DNA of 64,000 bases from RHLJ01 sp965247355 (GTDB lineage Bacteria > Bacteroidota > Rhodothermia > Balneolales > Balneolaceae): assembly GCA_965247355.1 (NCBI GenBank), contig OZ252011.1:1116001-1180000 (forward strand). The letters run 5' to 3'. The notes beneath the pieces were generated by a model, which was not told the origin of the DNA, did not search any database, and saw nothing but the letters and a program-made list of their open reading frames with translations. Shown here piece by piece: positions 27,630-35,199 of the stretch. The position numbers were made by a program, and so were the translations under genes. Each line of letters starts with the position of its first letter. Position 1 is the first letter of the stretch.

Positions 27630-28724
27630 CTAAACATTAAATCTGAACAACAATACATCTCCGTCAGCAACAATATACTCTTTTCCTTCCTGACGCATTT
27701 TTCCGGCTTCTTTGGCCCCTTTTTCACCTTTTAGGCTCACGTAATCATTATAGGCAATGGTTTCAGCACGGATGAAGCCTTTTTCGAAATCTGTGTGAAT
27801 AACTCCAGCTGCTTGTGGTGCTTTGGTTCCCTTTTTAATAGTCCAGGCGCGAGCTTCTTTTGGTCCGGCTGTAAAATAGGTGATTAATCCAAGCTCAGCA
27901 TAAGCTGCTTTTATTAAACGATCCAAACCACCGCTGCTAACTCCTAATTCTTCCAGAAACATCTCTTTCTCTTCTTCATCCAACTCGGCAATTTCAGCTT
28001 CAATTTTAGCGCAGAACATTACTACTTCATCCCCAAAACTAGCTGCTACCTTTTGTACTGTCTCAACCATTTCGTTTCCGGATTCCAAATCCTCTTCCCC
28101 AACATTACATGCATATAAAACTGGTTTAGCAGAAAGAAGGAACAGGTCGCGATATGCTTCTTTATCATCATCAGAAGCTTCAAAAGTACGGGCAGTATTT
28201 CCATCTTCAAGGTGGGCTCTGAGTCGGTCTACAACTTCAAGCTGAGCTTTGAAAGCTTTATCTCCACTTTTGGATTGTTTTCTGAGGGTTTCCACTCGTT
28301 TTTCAACACTCTCCAGATCTTTCAGAATCAATTCTGATTCAATAATTGCGATATCACGTTCCGGATCTACATCTCCTTCAACGTGTATAATATCGTCATC
28401 CCTGAAACAGCGAACTACATGAATTATTAAATCTGTTTCCCGGATGTTAGACAGAAATGCATTCCCTTTTCCTTTTCCCTCTGCAGCTCCAGCCACTAAG
28501 CCTGCAATATCCACAAACTCGATAGCAGTTGGAATTACACTTGCTGAACCCGCAATATCTGCCAGATTTAGTAGGCGTTCATCAGGAATTGAAACCTGAC
28601 CAACATTGGGATCGATAGTACAAAATGGAAAATTAGCTGATTCTGCACCACCATTACTTAGCGCGTTAAAAAGTGTTGATTTACCTACGTTGGGCAAGCC
28701 AACAATTCCGCATTTAAGACTCAT
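27630..28724 (-). CDS. ychF: Ribosome-associated ATPase YchF
   Basis: A 364-aa Obg-family P-loop protein that prefers ATP. G1 is GLPNVGKSTLFNAL, G3 is DIAGLVAGAAEGKGKGNAFL, and the G4 position, normally NKxD, reads YACNVGEEDL. A coiled coil follows the switch regions, and the C-terminal TGS-like domain ends with KEGKEYIVADGDVLLFRFNV, the usual YchF terminus. It binds ribosomes and acts in stress and redox control. Upstream on the minus strand is a phosphatase gene with a 17-bp gap. Confidence 0.96.
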   Translation of the reverse strand: MSLKCGIVGLPNVGKSTLFNALSNGGAESANFPFCTIDPNVGQVSIPDERLLNLADIAGSASVIPTAIEFVDIAGLVAGAAEGKGKGNAFLSNIRETDLIIHVVRCFRDDDIIHVEGDVDPERDIAIIESELILKDLESVEKRVETLRKQSKSGDKAFKAQLEVVDRLRAHLEDGNTARTFEASDDDKEAYRDLFLLSAKPVLYACNVGEEDLESGNEMVETVQKVAASFGDEVVMFCAKIEAEIAELDEEEKEMFLEELGVSSGGLDRLIKAAYAELGLITYFTAGPKEARAWTIKKGTKAPQAAGVIHTDFEKGFIRAETIAYNDYVSLKGEKGAKEAGKMRQEGKEYIVADGDVLLFRFNV

Positions 28725-28741
28725 TAATTATCTGATTATTT

Positions 28742-29416
28742 TTAAAAATCTATTCTTTTTTGTTGAACAAAATCCATTTCTGGAAGCAAAACCGCAGTTA
28801 GTTTGCCAAAATGCTCATATACACAACCGGTATCGATACCAAGCATATTTTTTCCTGTAATTGGAGACCGAACCGGAGTGTGACCGAAAACTACGGTTTT
28901 TTCCCAAACATTGTCTTCTGCATCTATATGATCTCGCCGCCATAAAAAACTATTCCAGAGTGCCCTTGTTGATACAGCTTCTTCAATTGTGATATTTGGT
29001 GGAACTCCTCCATGTACAAAAAACCATTTAGGCATATCATAGTACAATCTGGTATTAATGAAGAACTTAAGGTGCCTTTCTGGAATTTTGATACTTGAGT
29101 CCCCTTTTTGATAAGATTCCATTGTGGCGTCCCCTCCATTATCAAACCAGTCTAACATATAATTTTTTGGATACGCCATCAAAAGCATTGCATCATGATT
29201 TCCCCTCAAAAATACACAATTGTGAGAGTTTGAGAACTCAATCAGAATATCGATAACTCCTTTTGAGTCAGGCCCACGATCTACATAGTCTCCCAGAAAC
29301 ACGTAGGTACGGGTAGTACCAAAAGCGTTATCTAAGCGATTGAGTAATGCTTGTAATGTTTTTGAACAACCGTGGATATCACCTACAGCTATTACATCTT
29401 GATGTTTAGAACTCAT
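28742..29416 (-). CDS. PP1-like serine/threonine or dinucleotide phosphatase
   Basis: A 224-aa metallophosphoesterase of the PPP type: AVGDIHGCSKTLQALL, VFLGDYVDRGPDSKGV and VFLRGNHDAML are the three metal motifs, with FVHGGVPP and VFGHTPV later. Bacterial proteins of this kind are either protein phosphatases (PrpA/PrpB-like) or diadenosine tetraphosphatases; the sequence does not decide. It overlaps nusB by 4 bp. Confidence 0.88.
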   Translation of the reverse strand: MSSKHQDVIAVGDIHGCSKTLQALLNRLDNAFGTTRTYVFLGDYVDRGPDSKGVIDILIEFSNSHNCVFLRGNHDAMLLMAYPKNYMLDWFDNGGDATMESYQKGDSSIKIPERHLKFFINTRLYYDMPKWFFVHGGVPPNITIEEAVSTRALWNSFLWRRDHIDAEDNVWEKTVVFGHTPVRSPITGKNMLGIDTGCVYEHFGKLTAVLLPEMDFVQQKRIDF

Positions 29417-29877
29417 TTTCCGGTCGATCTCTCGATCAATCCTCTACCTGTTTTATTTATTTTTCCTTGCTTACTGAGTTCTAAAAGCGAAGCATCAAGG
29501 ATTCCGTTCACAAATTTACCGGATTTTGCAGTAGAATATTTTTTAACAATCTCAATAGCTTCATTGATCGTTACTTTGGTAGGTATCTCTTCAAAGTATA
29601 TAAATTCGCAAAGCGCCATTTTCAATACTATCAGATCAATCATGGCAAGCCGATTTATGTCCCAGTTTTTTATGTGAGATTCAATGATCTCATTAAACTG
29701 ACTCTCGTTTTCCAAAGTTCTGAAAAACAGTTTTTCTGCAAATCTTCTGGCCTCTTTCTCCTTACCTACCTGGTCTTTAATAATAGAATCGGTGATGTAC
29801 TGAATAGTATCACCACTTTGAAGGTGTGCGTAAATAGCTTGAAGAACGGTTTCGCGAACGAGGCGACGATTGATCAT
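29413..29877 (-). CDS. nusB: Transcription antitermination protein NusB
   Basis: A 154-aa all-helical RNA-binding protein that joins NusE and boxA RNA in rRNA antitermination. The start at 29877 gives MINRRLVRETVLQAIYAH, the usual NusB beginning; an extra upstream Met (29901) is unlikely. The C-terminal part IDLIVLKMALCEFIYFEEIPTKVTINEAIEIVKKYSTAKSGKFVNGILD is the conserved core. The gene overlaps the phosphatase start by 4 bp. Confidence 0.93.
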   Translation of the reverse strand: MINRRLVRETVLQAIYAHLQSGDTIQYITDSIIKDQVGKEKEARRFAEKLFFRTLENESQFNEIIESHIKNWDINRLAMIDLIVLKMALCEFIYFEEIPTKVTINEAIEIVKKYSTAKSGKFVNGILDASLLELSKQGKINKTGRGLIERSTGK

Positions 29878-29923
29878 GTCTTGATTTTTAGTGAGGCGCA
29901 AAGATAAAAAATAATCAATACAG

Positions 29924-29976
29924 AATATTCAATAATCAACATTCATTTTTTACTTCCTTGTTGAACATTGAATATT
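29924..29976. repeat. Imperfect inverted repeat between nusB and tRNA-Val
   Basis: The arms 29924-29941 (AATATTCAATAATCAACA) and 29959-29976 (TGTTGAACATTGAATATT) pair over 18 bp with two mismatches around a 17-nt T-rich centre. The TTGAACATTGAA unit also appears inside the oxidase gene at 56857-56893. It looks like a dispersed repeat rather than a terminator. Confidence 0.6.
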
Positions 29977-29991
29977 GTATATTTACAAGAT

Positions 29992-30065
29992 GCGTCCGTA
30001 GCTCAGTTGGTTAGAGTATCACATTGACATTGTGGGGGTCACTGGTTCGAATCCAGTCGGACGCA
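29992..30065 (+). tRNA. tRNA-Val (anticodon GAC)
   Basis: A complete 74-nt cloverleaf: acceptor GCGTCCG with CGGACGC, D arm GCTC-AGTTGGTTA-GAGT, anticodon stem TCACA/TGTGG with loop TTGACAT (GAC at 34-36), variable GGGTC, and T arm ACTGG-TTCGAAT-CCAGT. CCA is not encoded. Its last 17 bases form the left attachment site of the integrated element, so the element's arrival kept the tRNA whole. Confidence 0.96.
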
Positions 30066-30066
30066 C
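30049..30066 (+). repeat. attL: 18-bp direct repeat at tRNA-Val 3' end
   Basis: GAATCCAGTCGGACGCAC covers the 3' half of the T stem and the acceptor strand of tRNA-Val plus one base. The identical copy is at 36541. The base before each copy differs (C here, T at attR), fixing the left limit of the repeat. Confidence 0.9.
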
Positions 30067-30069
30067 ATG

Positions 30070-30139
30070 AACCCTGTGTAAGTTACTGATTTACATAGGA
30101 TTTTTTATTTTATGGTACAAAGATTGGTACAAACATAAT
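30070..30139 (+). repeat. Element left-end repeat, copy 1, with terminator and arm-type site
   Basis: Starts with a hairpin (AACCCTGTGTAA ... TTTACATAGGATT) followed by TTTTTATTTT, which can terminate the tRNA transcript. Next comes a doubled GGTACAAA-type unit at 30114-30134 (TTGGTACAAAC in the second half), then the stop of the first cargo gene. The stretch recurs at 31101-31170 and the doubled unit again at 36408-36428. The doubled units are candidate integrase arm-binding sites. Confidence 0.7.
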
Positions 30140-30143
30140 TAAT

Positions 30144-31076
30144 TCAATCCTTCATTATAGCATGTAGTGTAACTCCTATTTTATCAGGTACATTGACTCT
30201 GAAATTTGACGAAGTATATCCATTCTTGAACTTTGTTATTGGAACTTCAAAGCTGAGTTCCCCATTACTTGTGTTAATGGAGCCTTTAGAGAGCCAAGCC
30301 AAGGTTCCATACTCGTCTTGATCATAGCTAAGTATATCAACAGGTATTTCAGTAAAGGTAACAAACCATTCAAATTCTAATTCTAGCTCTAATTCTATGT
30401 ATACATTTTGATGAAAAAAATACAATGGGTTATCGGTGCTATTTAATGCCAATTTACTAATACCCTTTTCAGGTTTATGTAATTCAGGAATAGCTTTAGA
30501 GCATAAATCAATTAGGTTTATTTTATTCTTCTTATCATAGGAAAAAACTGGGGTATTTACATAGATAGCTTTTGTATCAATTTTGTTTTCATCAATTCCA
30601 TATACATCTAAATCAATCCAAGATAACCTAAAAACCCCATTTAAAACTTTCTTCAAATTAAACTCTTGGTAACGAGCGTGCATTTCTAAAAAATCTAATG
30701 GGATTTTTTCTTTAGGTATTTTACTTAGTTGTACTAACCTGACTTTTCCGTTACTTCTTCTCGCTCTATCCTTAACACTTTTCGAAAATCCTTTTTTTGA
30801 GACACATATTAACTTATCTGCCCCGACTTCATTTAGTTTATCGATCCAACCTCCTACATCATTAGGAGTGGGTTTCCTATTTCTATTCTGTACTTCAACA
30901 ATTGTAATGGTCTCCCTTGCATCTATACCAGTTCTAATTACAATATCACATTGTCTTGTATCTCCATTTTTTGAATTTAATATCGGTAAATGAACATCAT
31001 GTTCAACTCTAGCACTTGGATCAATTGATCTTTCAAGTAATGCTACAATTTCTTCAAAATAGGTTCCTTTATTCAC
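30144..31076 (-). CDS. PD-(D/E)XK nuclease-like protein (cargo gene 1)
   Basis: A 310-aa AT-rich cargo gene. Residues about 1-110 fit a PD-(D/E)XK fold in Mrr-like order: helix with Glu8/Glu9 (YFEEIVALLER), strand with Asp44 (QCDIVIRTG), strand with Glu61-x-Gln63 (ITIVEVQNR), then a helix (GGWIDKLNEVGADKLICVSKKGFS). The usual final Lys is Gln here, with Arg65 nearby, so activity is not certain. Residues 150-310 are beta-rich and not recognised; they may sense a ligand. It probably acts against foreign DNA (inference). It ends beside a copy of the left-end repeat. Confidence 0.62.
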   Translation of the reverse strand: MNKGTYFEEIVALLERSIDPSARVEHDVHLPILNSKNGDTRQCDIVIRTGIDARETITIVEVQNRNRKPTPNDVGGWIDKLNEVGADKLICVSKKGFSKSVKDRARRSNGKVRLVQLSKIPKEKIPLDFLEMHARYQEFNLKKVLNGVFRLSWIDLDVYGIDENKIDTKAIYVNTPVFSYDKKNKINLIDLCSKAIPELHKPEKGISKLALNSTDNPLYFFHQNVYIELELELEFEWFVTFTEIPVDILSYDQDEYGTLAWLSKGSINTSNGELSFEVPITKFKNGYTSSNFRVNVPDKIGVTLHAIMKD

Positions 31077-31100
31077 AAATTTTATAAATTGGTTTTCTCA

Positions 31101-31170
31101 AACCCTCCATAAATCATAGATTTACATAGGGTTTTTTATTTGATGATACAAAGATTGGTACAAACTTAAC
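31101..31170 (+). repeat. Element left-end repeat, copy 2
   Basis: Matches 30070-30139 with scattered differences: AACCCT start, GATTTACATAGGGTTTTTT, and the doubled unit ending TTGGTACAAAC (31145-31165). It abuts the stop of the second cargo gene just as copy 1 abuts the first. No copy of the tRNA att core is seen between copy 2 and the first cargo gene. Confidence 0.75.
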
Positions 31171-32755
31171 TATCTGATACTAACCTTTCACTTTTTAATA
31201 CCAAGTGATTGTCTTCATATTTTTCAGCTAGTTTTTCATATTTGGAATTTAAATAATCTGGCAACTCTGGTCTCTTTGACTCAAAACCTTTGTCCTCTAT
31301 ATATATCTTCGGATTTTTTATAACTAGGTTATAATCATCAATATTTATTCTCTCTGGAGAACCATTTATACTTAAAATCATCCATAGTATTTCTTTGCCT
31401 ATGTCAAAAATAAATAGTAGGAGTGAACAACATTTCTCATCCAATTCAAAGTCAGAATCAATCTCATATCGAAAATGAAGTGCCTCACCGTCATAAAGAA
31501 TTCTTTTAGCAATGTTCAGATTTTGGGCGCTATCTGATAACCTTTTGACTAATACATTCAAATCTAATGATAATTCCAATTTTGTTAAAATTTTATAGAA
31601 ATCTATAATTGGACTTAAGGAATTAGATAGACTCTCAAACTCTTTTCGCCTAAACGTATATTTAAATTTAGCATTTGTAGAATCTGACTTTTTAATTATT
31701 TCAAGTAAAAATTTCTCTTCTTCTACAAGTTTCGATATAAAGTCAAAAAATAAAATCAAACTTCGAGCTTTTTGAATACTTAGGTATTCTTCAACTGAAG
31801 GTAATCTTGTTTCAATCGTAAGTTTATTTTGTTTATCAATAATTATTGAAAAAAAATCATCAAAAAATCTAAACTTTTGATATCTATCGGATAGAGCCCC
31901 TCTTACAAAAGTTGACGGCCACATTTTTAAATCTATTTCAACCGTTTCCCTTTCATCTATGGTAGTAAAGTTGACTTTAAAATCTTCCAAAGGCTCATTA
32001 AGTAATAATTTAACATAAGCTACATTCTGTAACTCAGGAGGTCCCTCATGTTTTAATCCTTGCCATGTAATGTTTTTATCTATTTTTTTAACATTAAGCT
32101 TGTCAACCTTCCCCAAATCAAAGTCTGAAAGTAGCTTAAGAAAATCTTCACTCTCTAAATCTTCAGGGTTTAAGTTTAATTCGATATCATATGTGAAGTA
32201 TCCAATATCCTTTTTCCATTGCTTTTTAGACTCTATATATTGGTCTAAATCTCCAATAATATTTCTCAACTCTATGTCTAGACTATGCCTGTTATCAATA
32301 TCAAGTTTCTTTGCATTCTTTTGATAAATAACCATCTCTTCTTTGTGTAATTGTTTTTGAGACGATTTAACCGCAGTCAAAAATTTTTGACCTATATATT
32401 TATCTATTTCGACAAGCTTTGCTTTTAGTACTTTTCCAGTATTATCTATAGTTATTAATGCTACAAAAGAGGGGAATGGAGAGTCTATTAATTTTTTGAA
32501 ATTGCTAAGTTTTTGTTTGAAGGAGCTACTGATTAAAGTAGTGCATTTAACTTGAACTTTGCATTTAAAGGGACTGTGAGTATAAATAATTTCATCGTCG
32601 TCGTTGTAATAACTGTCGTTTGATTCTATAAATAAGTCCCATCCCTGCTCGTCTCTATATAATGACTTATTAAAAGTAAGATTAGAGTTAGTACACCAAT
32701 CTGTTATACGATTCTCTCCATACTCTTCTATTTGTTTTGTGGTTAATTTTGGCAT
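31166..32755 (-). CDS. Large protein with DUF4365-like PD-(D/E)XK N-terminus (cargo gene 2)
   Basis: A 529-aa very AT-rich gene. The first ~125 residues resemble the DUF4365 nuclease-like domain: Glu14 (YGENRITDWC), Asp40 (EQGWDLFIE), Gln68-x-Lys70 (CKVQVKCTT), then FPSFVALITIDNTGKVLKAKLVEI. These give the catalytic D...(Q/E)xK pattern. The remaining ~400 residues are not recognised; mixed helices and strands, no transmembrane segments. DUF4365 domains occur in phage-defence genes, so a DNA-cutting effector joined to a sensor is a reasonable guess, not a proof. It is likely its own transcription unit, 266 bp from rep. Confidence 0.65.
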   Translation of the reverse strand: MPKLTTKQIEEYGENRITDWCTNSNLTFNKSLYRDEQGWDLFIESNDSYYNDDDEIIYTHSPFKCKVQVKCTTLISSSFKQKLSNFKKLIDSPFPSFVALITIDNTGKVLKAKLVEIDKYIGQKFLTAVKSSQKQLHKEEMVIYQKNAKKLDIDNRHSLDIELRNIIGDLDQYIESKKQWKKDIGYFTYDIELNLNPEDLESEDFLKLLSDFDLGKVDKLNVKKIDKNITWQGLKHEGPPELQNVAYVKLLLNEPLEDFKVNFTTIDERETVEIDLKMWPSTFVRGALSDRYQKFRFFDDFFSIIIDKQNKLTIETRLPSVEEYLSIQKARSLILFFDFISKLVEEEKFLLEIIKKSDSTNAKFKYTFRRKEFESLSNSLSPIIDFYKILTKLELSLDLNVLVKRLSDSAQNLNIAKRILYDGEALHFRYEIDSDFELDEKCCSLLLFIFDIGKEILWMILSINGSPERINIDDYNLVIKNPKIYIEDKGFESKRPELPDYLNSKYEKLAEKYEDNHLVLKSERLVSDS

Positions 32756-32794
32756 GAAAATGAATTAATTAGTAACTGTATTGCAGTGAGTTTT

Positions 32795-32826
32795 GGGACT
32801 ATAGACAAGCCCGGGGGGATAGTCCC
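32795..32826. other. Hairpin in the rep-cargo intergenic region, candidate replication or nicking site
   Basis: GGGACTAT (32795-32802) and ATAGTCCC (32819-32826) are perfect arms around a 16-nt G/C-rich centre, standing out in an AT-rich stretch. It lies about 200 bp past the 3' end of the HUH Rep gene. HUH nickases usually cut at or next to such hairpins. A 79-codon plus-strand frame across here (32786-33025) is not supported as a gene. Confidence 0.45.
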
Positions 32827-32951
32827 ACAGACTCTTATGGTATTTAACACATCTTATTTTAGCATGCAAGTACATGAATATTATGGATGTATTCTAGTGC
32901 ATTTATCTTTTACATTAGCAACAGAGGGTGTTTTTGGGTTTCTTCTAGAAA

Positions 32952-32982
32952 TAAAAAAGGAGTGCATCTTAGATACACTCCT
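32952..32982 (-). terminator. Intrinsic terminator of the rep operon
   Basis: Reading the minus strand, a 7-bp perfect stem (AGGAGTG / CACTCCT, 11-nt loop) is followed directly by a T-run (plus-strand A-run at 32953-32958). It lies about 40 bp after the rep stop codon. Confidence 0.8.
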
Positions 32983-33021
32983 CCCATTGGTTTTTGCGAT
33001 ACTTATTAAATCAGATGAGTT

Positions 33022-34035
33022 TTAGTAGTTAATCACTACCCACTTTAGAGCATTGAACATGAAAACATAATTTCCCCAGACCTCTATATTTCTGTTGTTC
33101 TTTACCCTCCTAGACATTGTTTGACTTTTAAATCTCAAGTATCTGCTGAGTAGCCTTCTAAAAGCGTTTGCCTGATTACCGGTTAATTCAAAATTTTCGA
33201 GTATTAAATCTCCCCAGTTCCTTGAGGTTGCCCAATATCTTCCTTGATCAATTAGTTTGTCTTCCTGCTCTTTAGACATGTATTTTGATACATATATAGT
33301 AGCCATCTTAATACTGTTTAGAACCTGAACATTAGTTCCAACTCTTAAATGTTCTTCCATTTTTACTTCCCATCCAGTTTGCACAATTTCATACCATGCA
33401 AAGGAAATCCATTTTCTAGTGTATTCTACCATCTTATCTTTAGAGGTATATACTATTAAGTGATAATGAGGAGCACCTCTTTTTTGAGCTTCAAGCCTCC
33501 ACATATAGGATATTTCACCAAACTCTCTTTTCATTCTTTTCAGGAATACATCTATATCTCTCTTATAACGCTCTCTCTTTGTTGGGTATCTTCCTGGATA
33601 AGTAAGAGTAATAAAGAATGGTTTACGACCACTATTAAAATCCACCATGTTTAGTTTCTTCAACATTCGTAGGCGAGCTTTAGGAGAAAAGGTTTTAATA
33701 TCTCCATGTTTTCTTTCAGGTGGTTTTACTGTATTAGGTGTAAAGTTTTGAAAGTAACTGAACTGACCAAACCAGTATTGAATACTGCAAAGGTTCTCAT
33801 CTCTTTTTTCAAGTTTTGAAACATCAATCTTTTTCAATGAATCCATGAACTGAATCATATCAATCGCCTGCTCATCAATTCTACAGCTATTGCCATATAA
33901 TGTAATATTCCATTTCTGTAAGTGGGAGTAATGAGTTTTATCAACTGATTCATAAAACTCTTGCCTTTTTTCAGTTTTGAAATTTTCAATCATTTCATCA
34001 AACTGTTCGTAGCTCATATAATTCGCAGAACTCAT
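33022..34035 (-). CDS. rep: HUH-family rolling-circle replication initiator
   Basis: A 337-aa Rep protein with the three HUH motifs in order: FFITLTYPG (140-148), the metal-binding His-Tyr-His in GAPHYHLIVY (190-192), and the catalytic Tyr motif ATIYVSKYMSK (Tyr248, Tyr252). The layout resembles the Rep_ORF2-G2P type known from filamentous phages and small plasmids. It would nick one strand and bind it by a phosphotyrosine link to start rolling-circle copying or mobilisation of the excised circle. The preceding HTH gene ends one base before its start, so they are an operon. Confidence 0.82.
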   Translation of the reverse strand: MSSANYMSYEQFDEMIENFKTEKRQEFYESVDKTHYSHLQKWNITLYGNSCRIDEQAIDMIQFMDSLKKIDVSKLEKRDENLCSIQYWFGQFSYFQNFTPNTVKPPERKHGDIKTFSPKARLRMLKKLNMVDFNSGRKPFFITLTYPGRYPTKRERYKRDIDVFLKRMKREFGEISYMWRLEAQKRGAPHYHLIVYTSKDKMVEYTRKWISFAWYEIVQTGWEVKMEEHLRVGTNVQVLNSIKMATIYVSKYMSKEQEDKLIDQGRYWATSRNWGDLILENFELTGNQANAFRRLLSRYLRFKSQTMSRRVKNNRNIEVWGNYVFMFNALKWVVINY

Positions 34036-34036
34036 C

Positions 34037-34333
34037 TTAACCCCTTTGGCTTTGTAGGGGGTTAAGACGATTCTGCTCTAGATACTCTTCTATACCATCT
34101 GTGGGATACAGTATCTTTCTACCTTCCTGAGAAAATGGAATTCTCCGTTCATCTCTTAAGTATTGGCAGGTTCTGCGACTCCAACCCGTGAGCTCCATTA
34201 ACTCTTCGGTAGTCAGCCAAGGTTTTCTTTTGGCTCTTCGTATAAGGTTGGGAAGCTCTTGTTCTAAAAGCTGTTTAACAGCCTCATTGACGACTTGAGT
34301 TAGTTCGTCTTTGGTAGTGATATATGCATTCAT
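34037..34333 (-). CDS. Helix-turn-helix protein, excisionase-like
   Basis: A 98-aa protein. An N-terminal helix with charged residues leads to KPWLTTEELMELTGWSRRTCQYLRDERRIPFSQEGRKILYPTDGIEEYLEQN, a MerR-like/HTH_17 winged helix as in phage and ICE excisionases. It probably guides integrase in excision or controls rep. One base separates it from rep. Confidence 0.8.
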   Translation of the reverse strand: MNAYITTKDELTQVVNEAVKQLLEQELPNLIRRAKRKPWLTTEELMELTGWSRRTCQYLRDERRIPFSQEGRKILYPTDGIEEYLEQNRLNPLQSQRG

Positions 34334-34425
34334 TTTTACGCGATTTCGTTTTGATTTCGCGCAAACCTAATGCATTGACTAAGCTGTTTTTAAGACATAA
34401 GAGACTTATGACATGTCAGAAGTAG

Positions 34426-35196
34426 TTATGACATATCTTCTAATACCGCATCTATTCTTCTACCTATTGTTCGATCAGCTAATTCTCCAACCAGATCATT
34501 TTTTATTAAAGCCTTCTTTATTTGATTCTTATTTGGTAACCCTTTGTATTCTCCTTTTGAGTGAATAAACTTGTTATACCCTTTTTCACCCCCTTTAGCT
34601 TTTTCTAAAATCGTATTTACAAATTCACGGATTCTATTTTGTGGGGCGGATTCATCATAAGGACGATGAAATATTTTTTCCTCTTTTGACTTTTCTTGAT
34701 ATTCGAACTCAGTTTTTAAACGTAATTTTATTGGGTATTCCTCTATTAATACATTTTGAATGAGGTCTTCTAAAAGAAATTTATGCTTCCAATATTTAAA
34801 TCTTTCCTTACTTGCCTTATTAGCAATTTCCCCTAGATGTAATATTTTTTTCCTCGTCGAAATATTTCCCTTTTCTAAAAGTGAATCTAATTTTTCTAAA
34901 TATATATTATAGTTTGTAATTACTGATTCATTAATCCAGAAGTCTATCTCCTTCTTTTCTTCAGAATCATTTAAGTATTCTAGTACTCCTAAGACTTCTT
35001 TTTTAAAAGACCCTATTTTCATTTCACATTTAGTATACTGGTCATCAATGCCATTTTTTAGCTGAATCAGTGTAGCTAGTGCCTCATGAGCAGAGAGTTT
35101 TTTTGAGATTTTGTTATAAGTCTTTCTATAACTATTCCCTATTACCTCATATTTACTTCTTAGCTCTTCAAGTTTGTTTAATTCTCTCTTTTTCAT
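34426..35196 (-). CDS. Uncharacterised element protein
   Basis: A 256-aa AT-rich, Lys/Glu-rich, largely helical protein with likely coiled-coil segments and no transmembrane part. The C-terminal 70 residues (GEYKGLPNKNQIKKALIKNDLVGE, then DRTIGRRIDAVLEDMS) could be a small DNA-binding domain. I do not recognise it. It starts 3 bp after the integrase stop, so the two are cotranscribed; a role in element control or stability is inferred from that only. Confidence 0.6.
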   Translation of the reverse strand: MKKRELNKLEELRSKYEVIGNSYRKTYNKISKKLSAHEALATLIQLKNGIDDQYTKCEMKIGSFKKEVLGVLEYLNDSEEKKEIDFWINESVITNYNIYLEKLDSLLEKGNISTRKKILHLGEIANKASKERFKYWKHKFLLEDLIQNVLIEEYPIKLRLKTEFEYQEKSKEEKIFHRPYDESAPQNRIREFVNTILEKAKGGEKGYNKFIHSKGEYKGLPNKNQIKKALIKNDLVGELADRTIGRRIDAVLEDMS

Positions 35197-35199
35197 TTA

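Noticed and set aside
32786..33025. A 79-codon plus-strand frame between rep and the second cargo gene
   Set aside because: It runs over a perfect hairpin and the minus-strand rep terminator, has odd composition and no recognisable domain; more likely non-coding.
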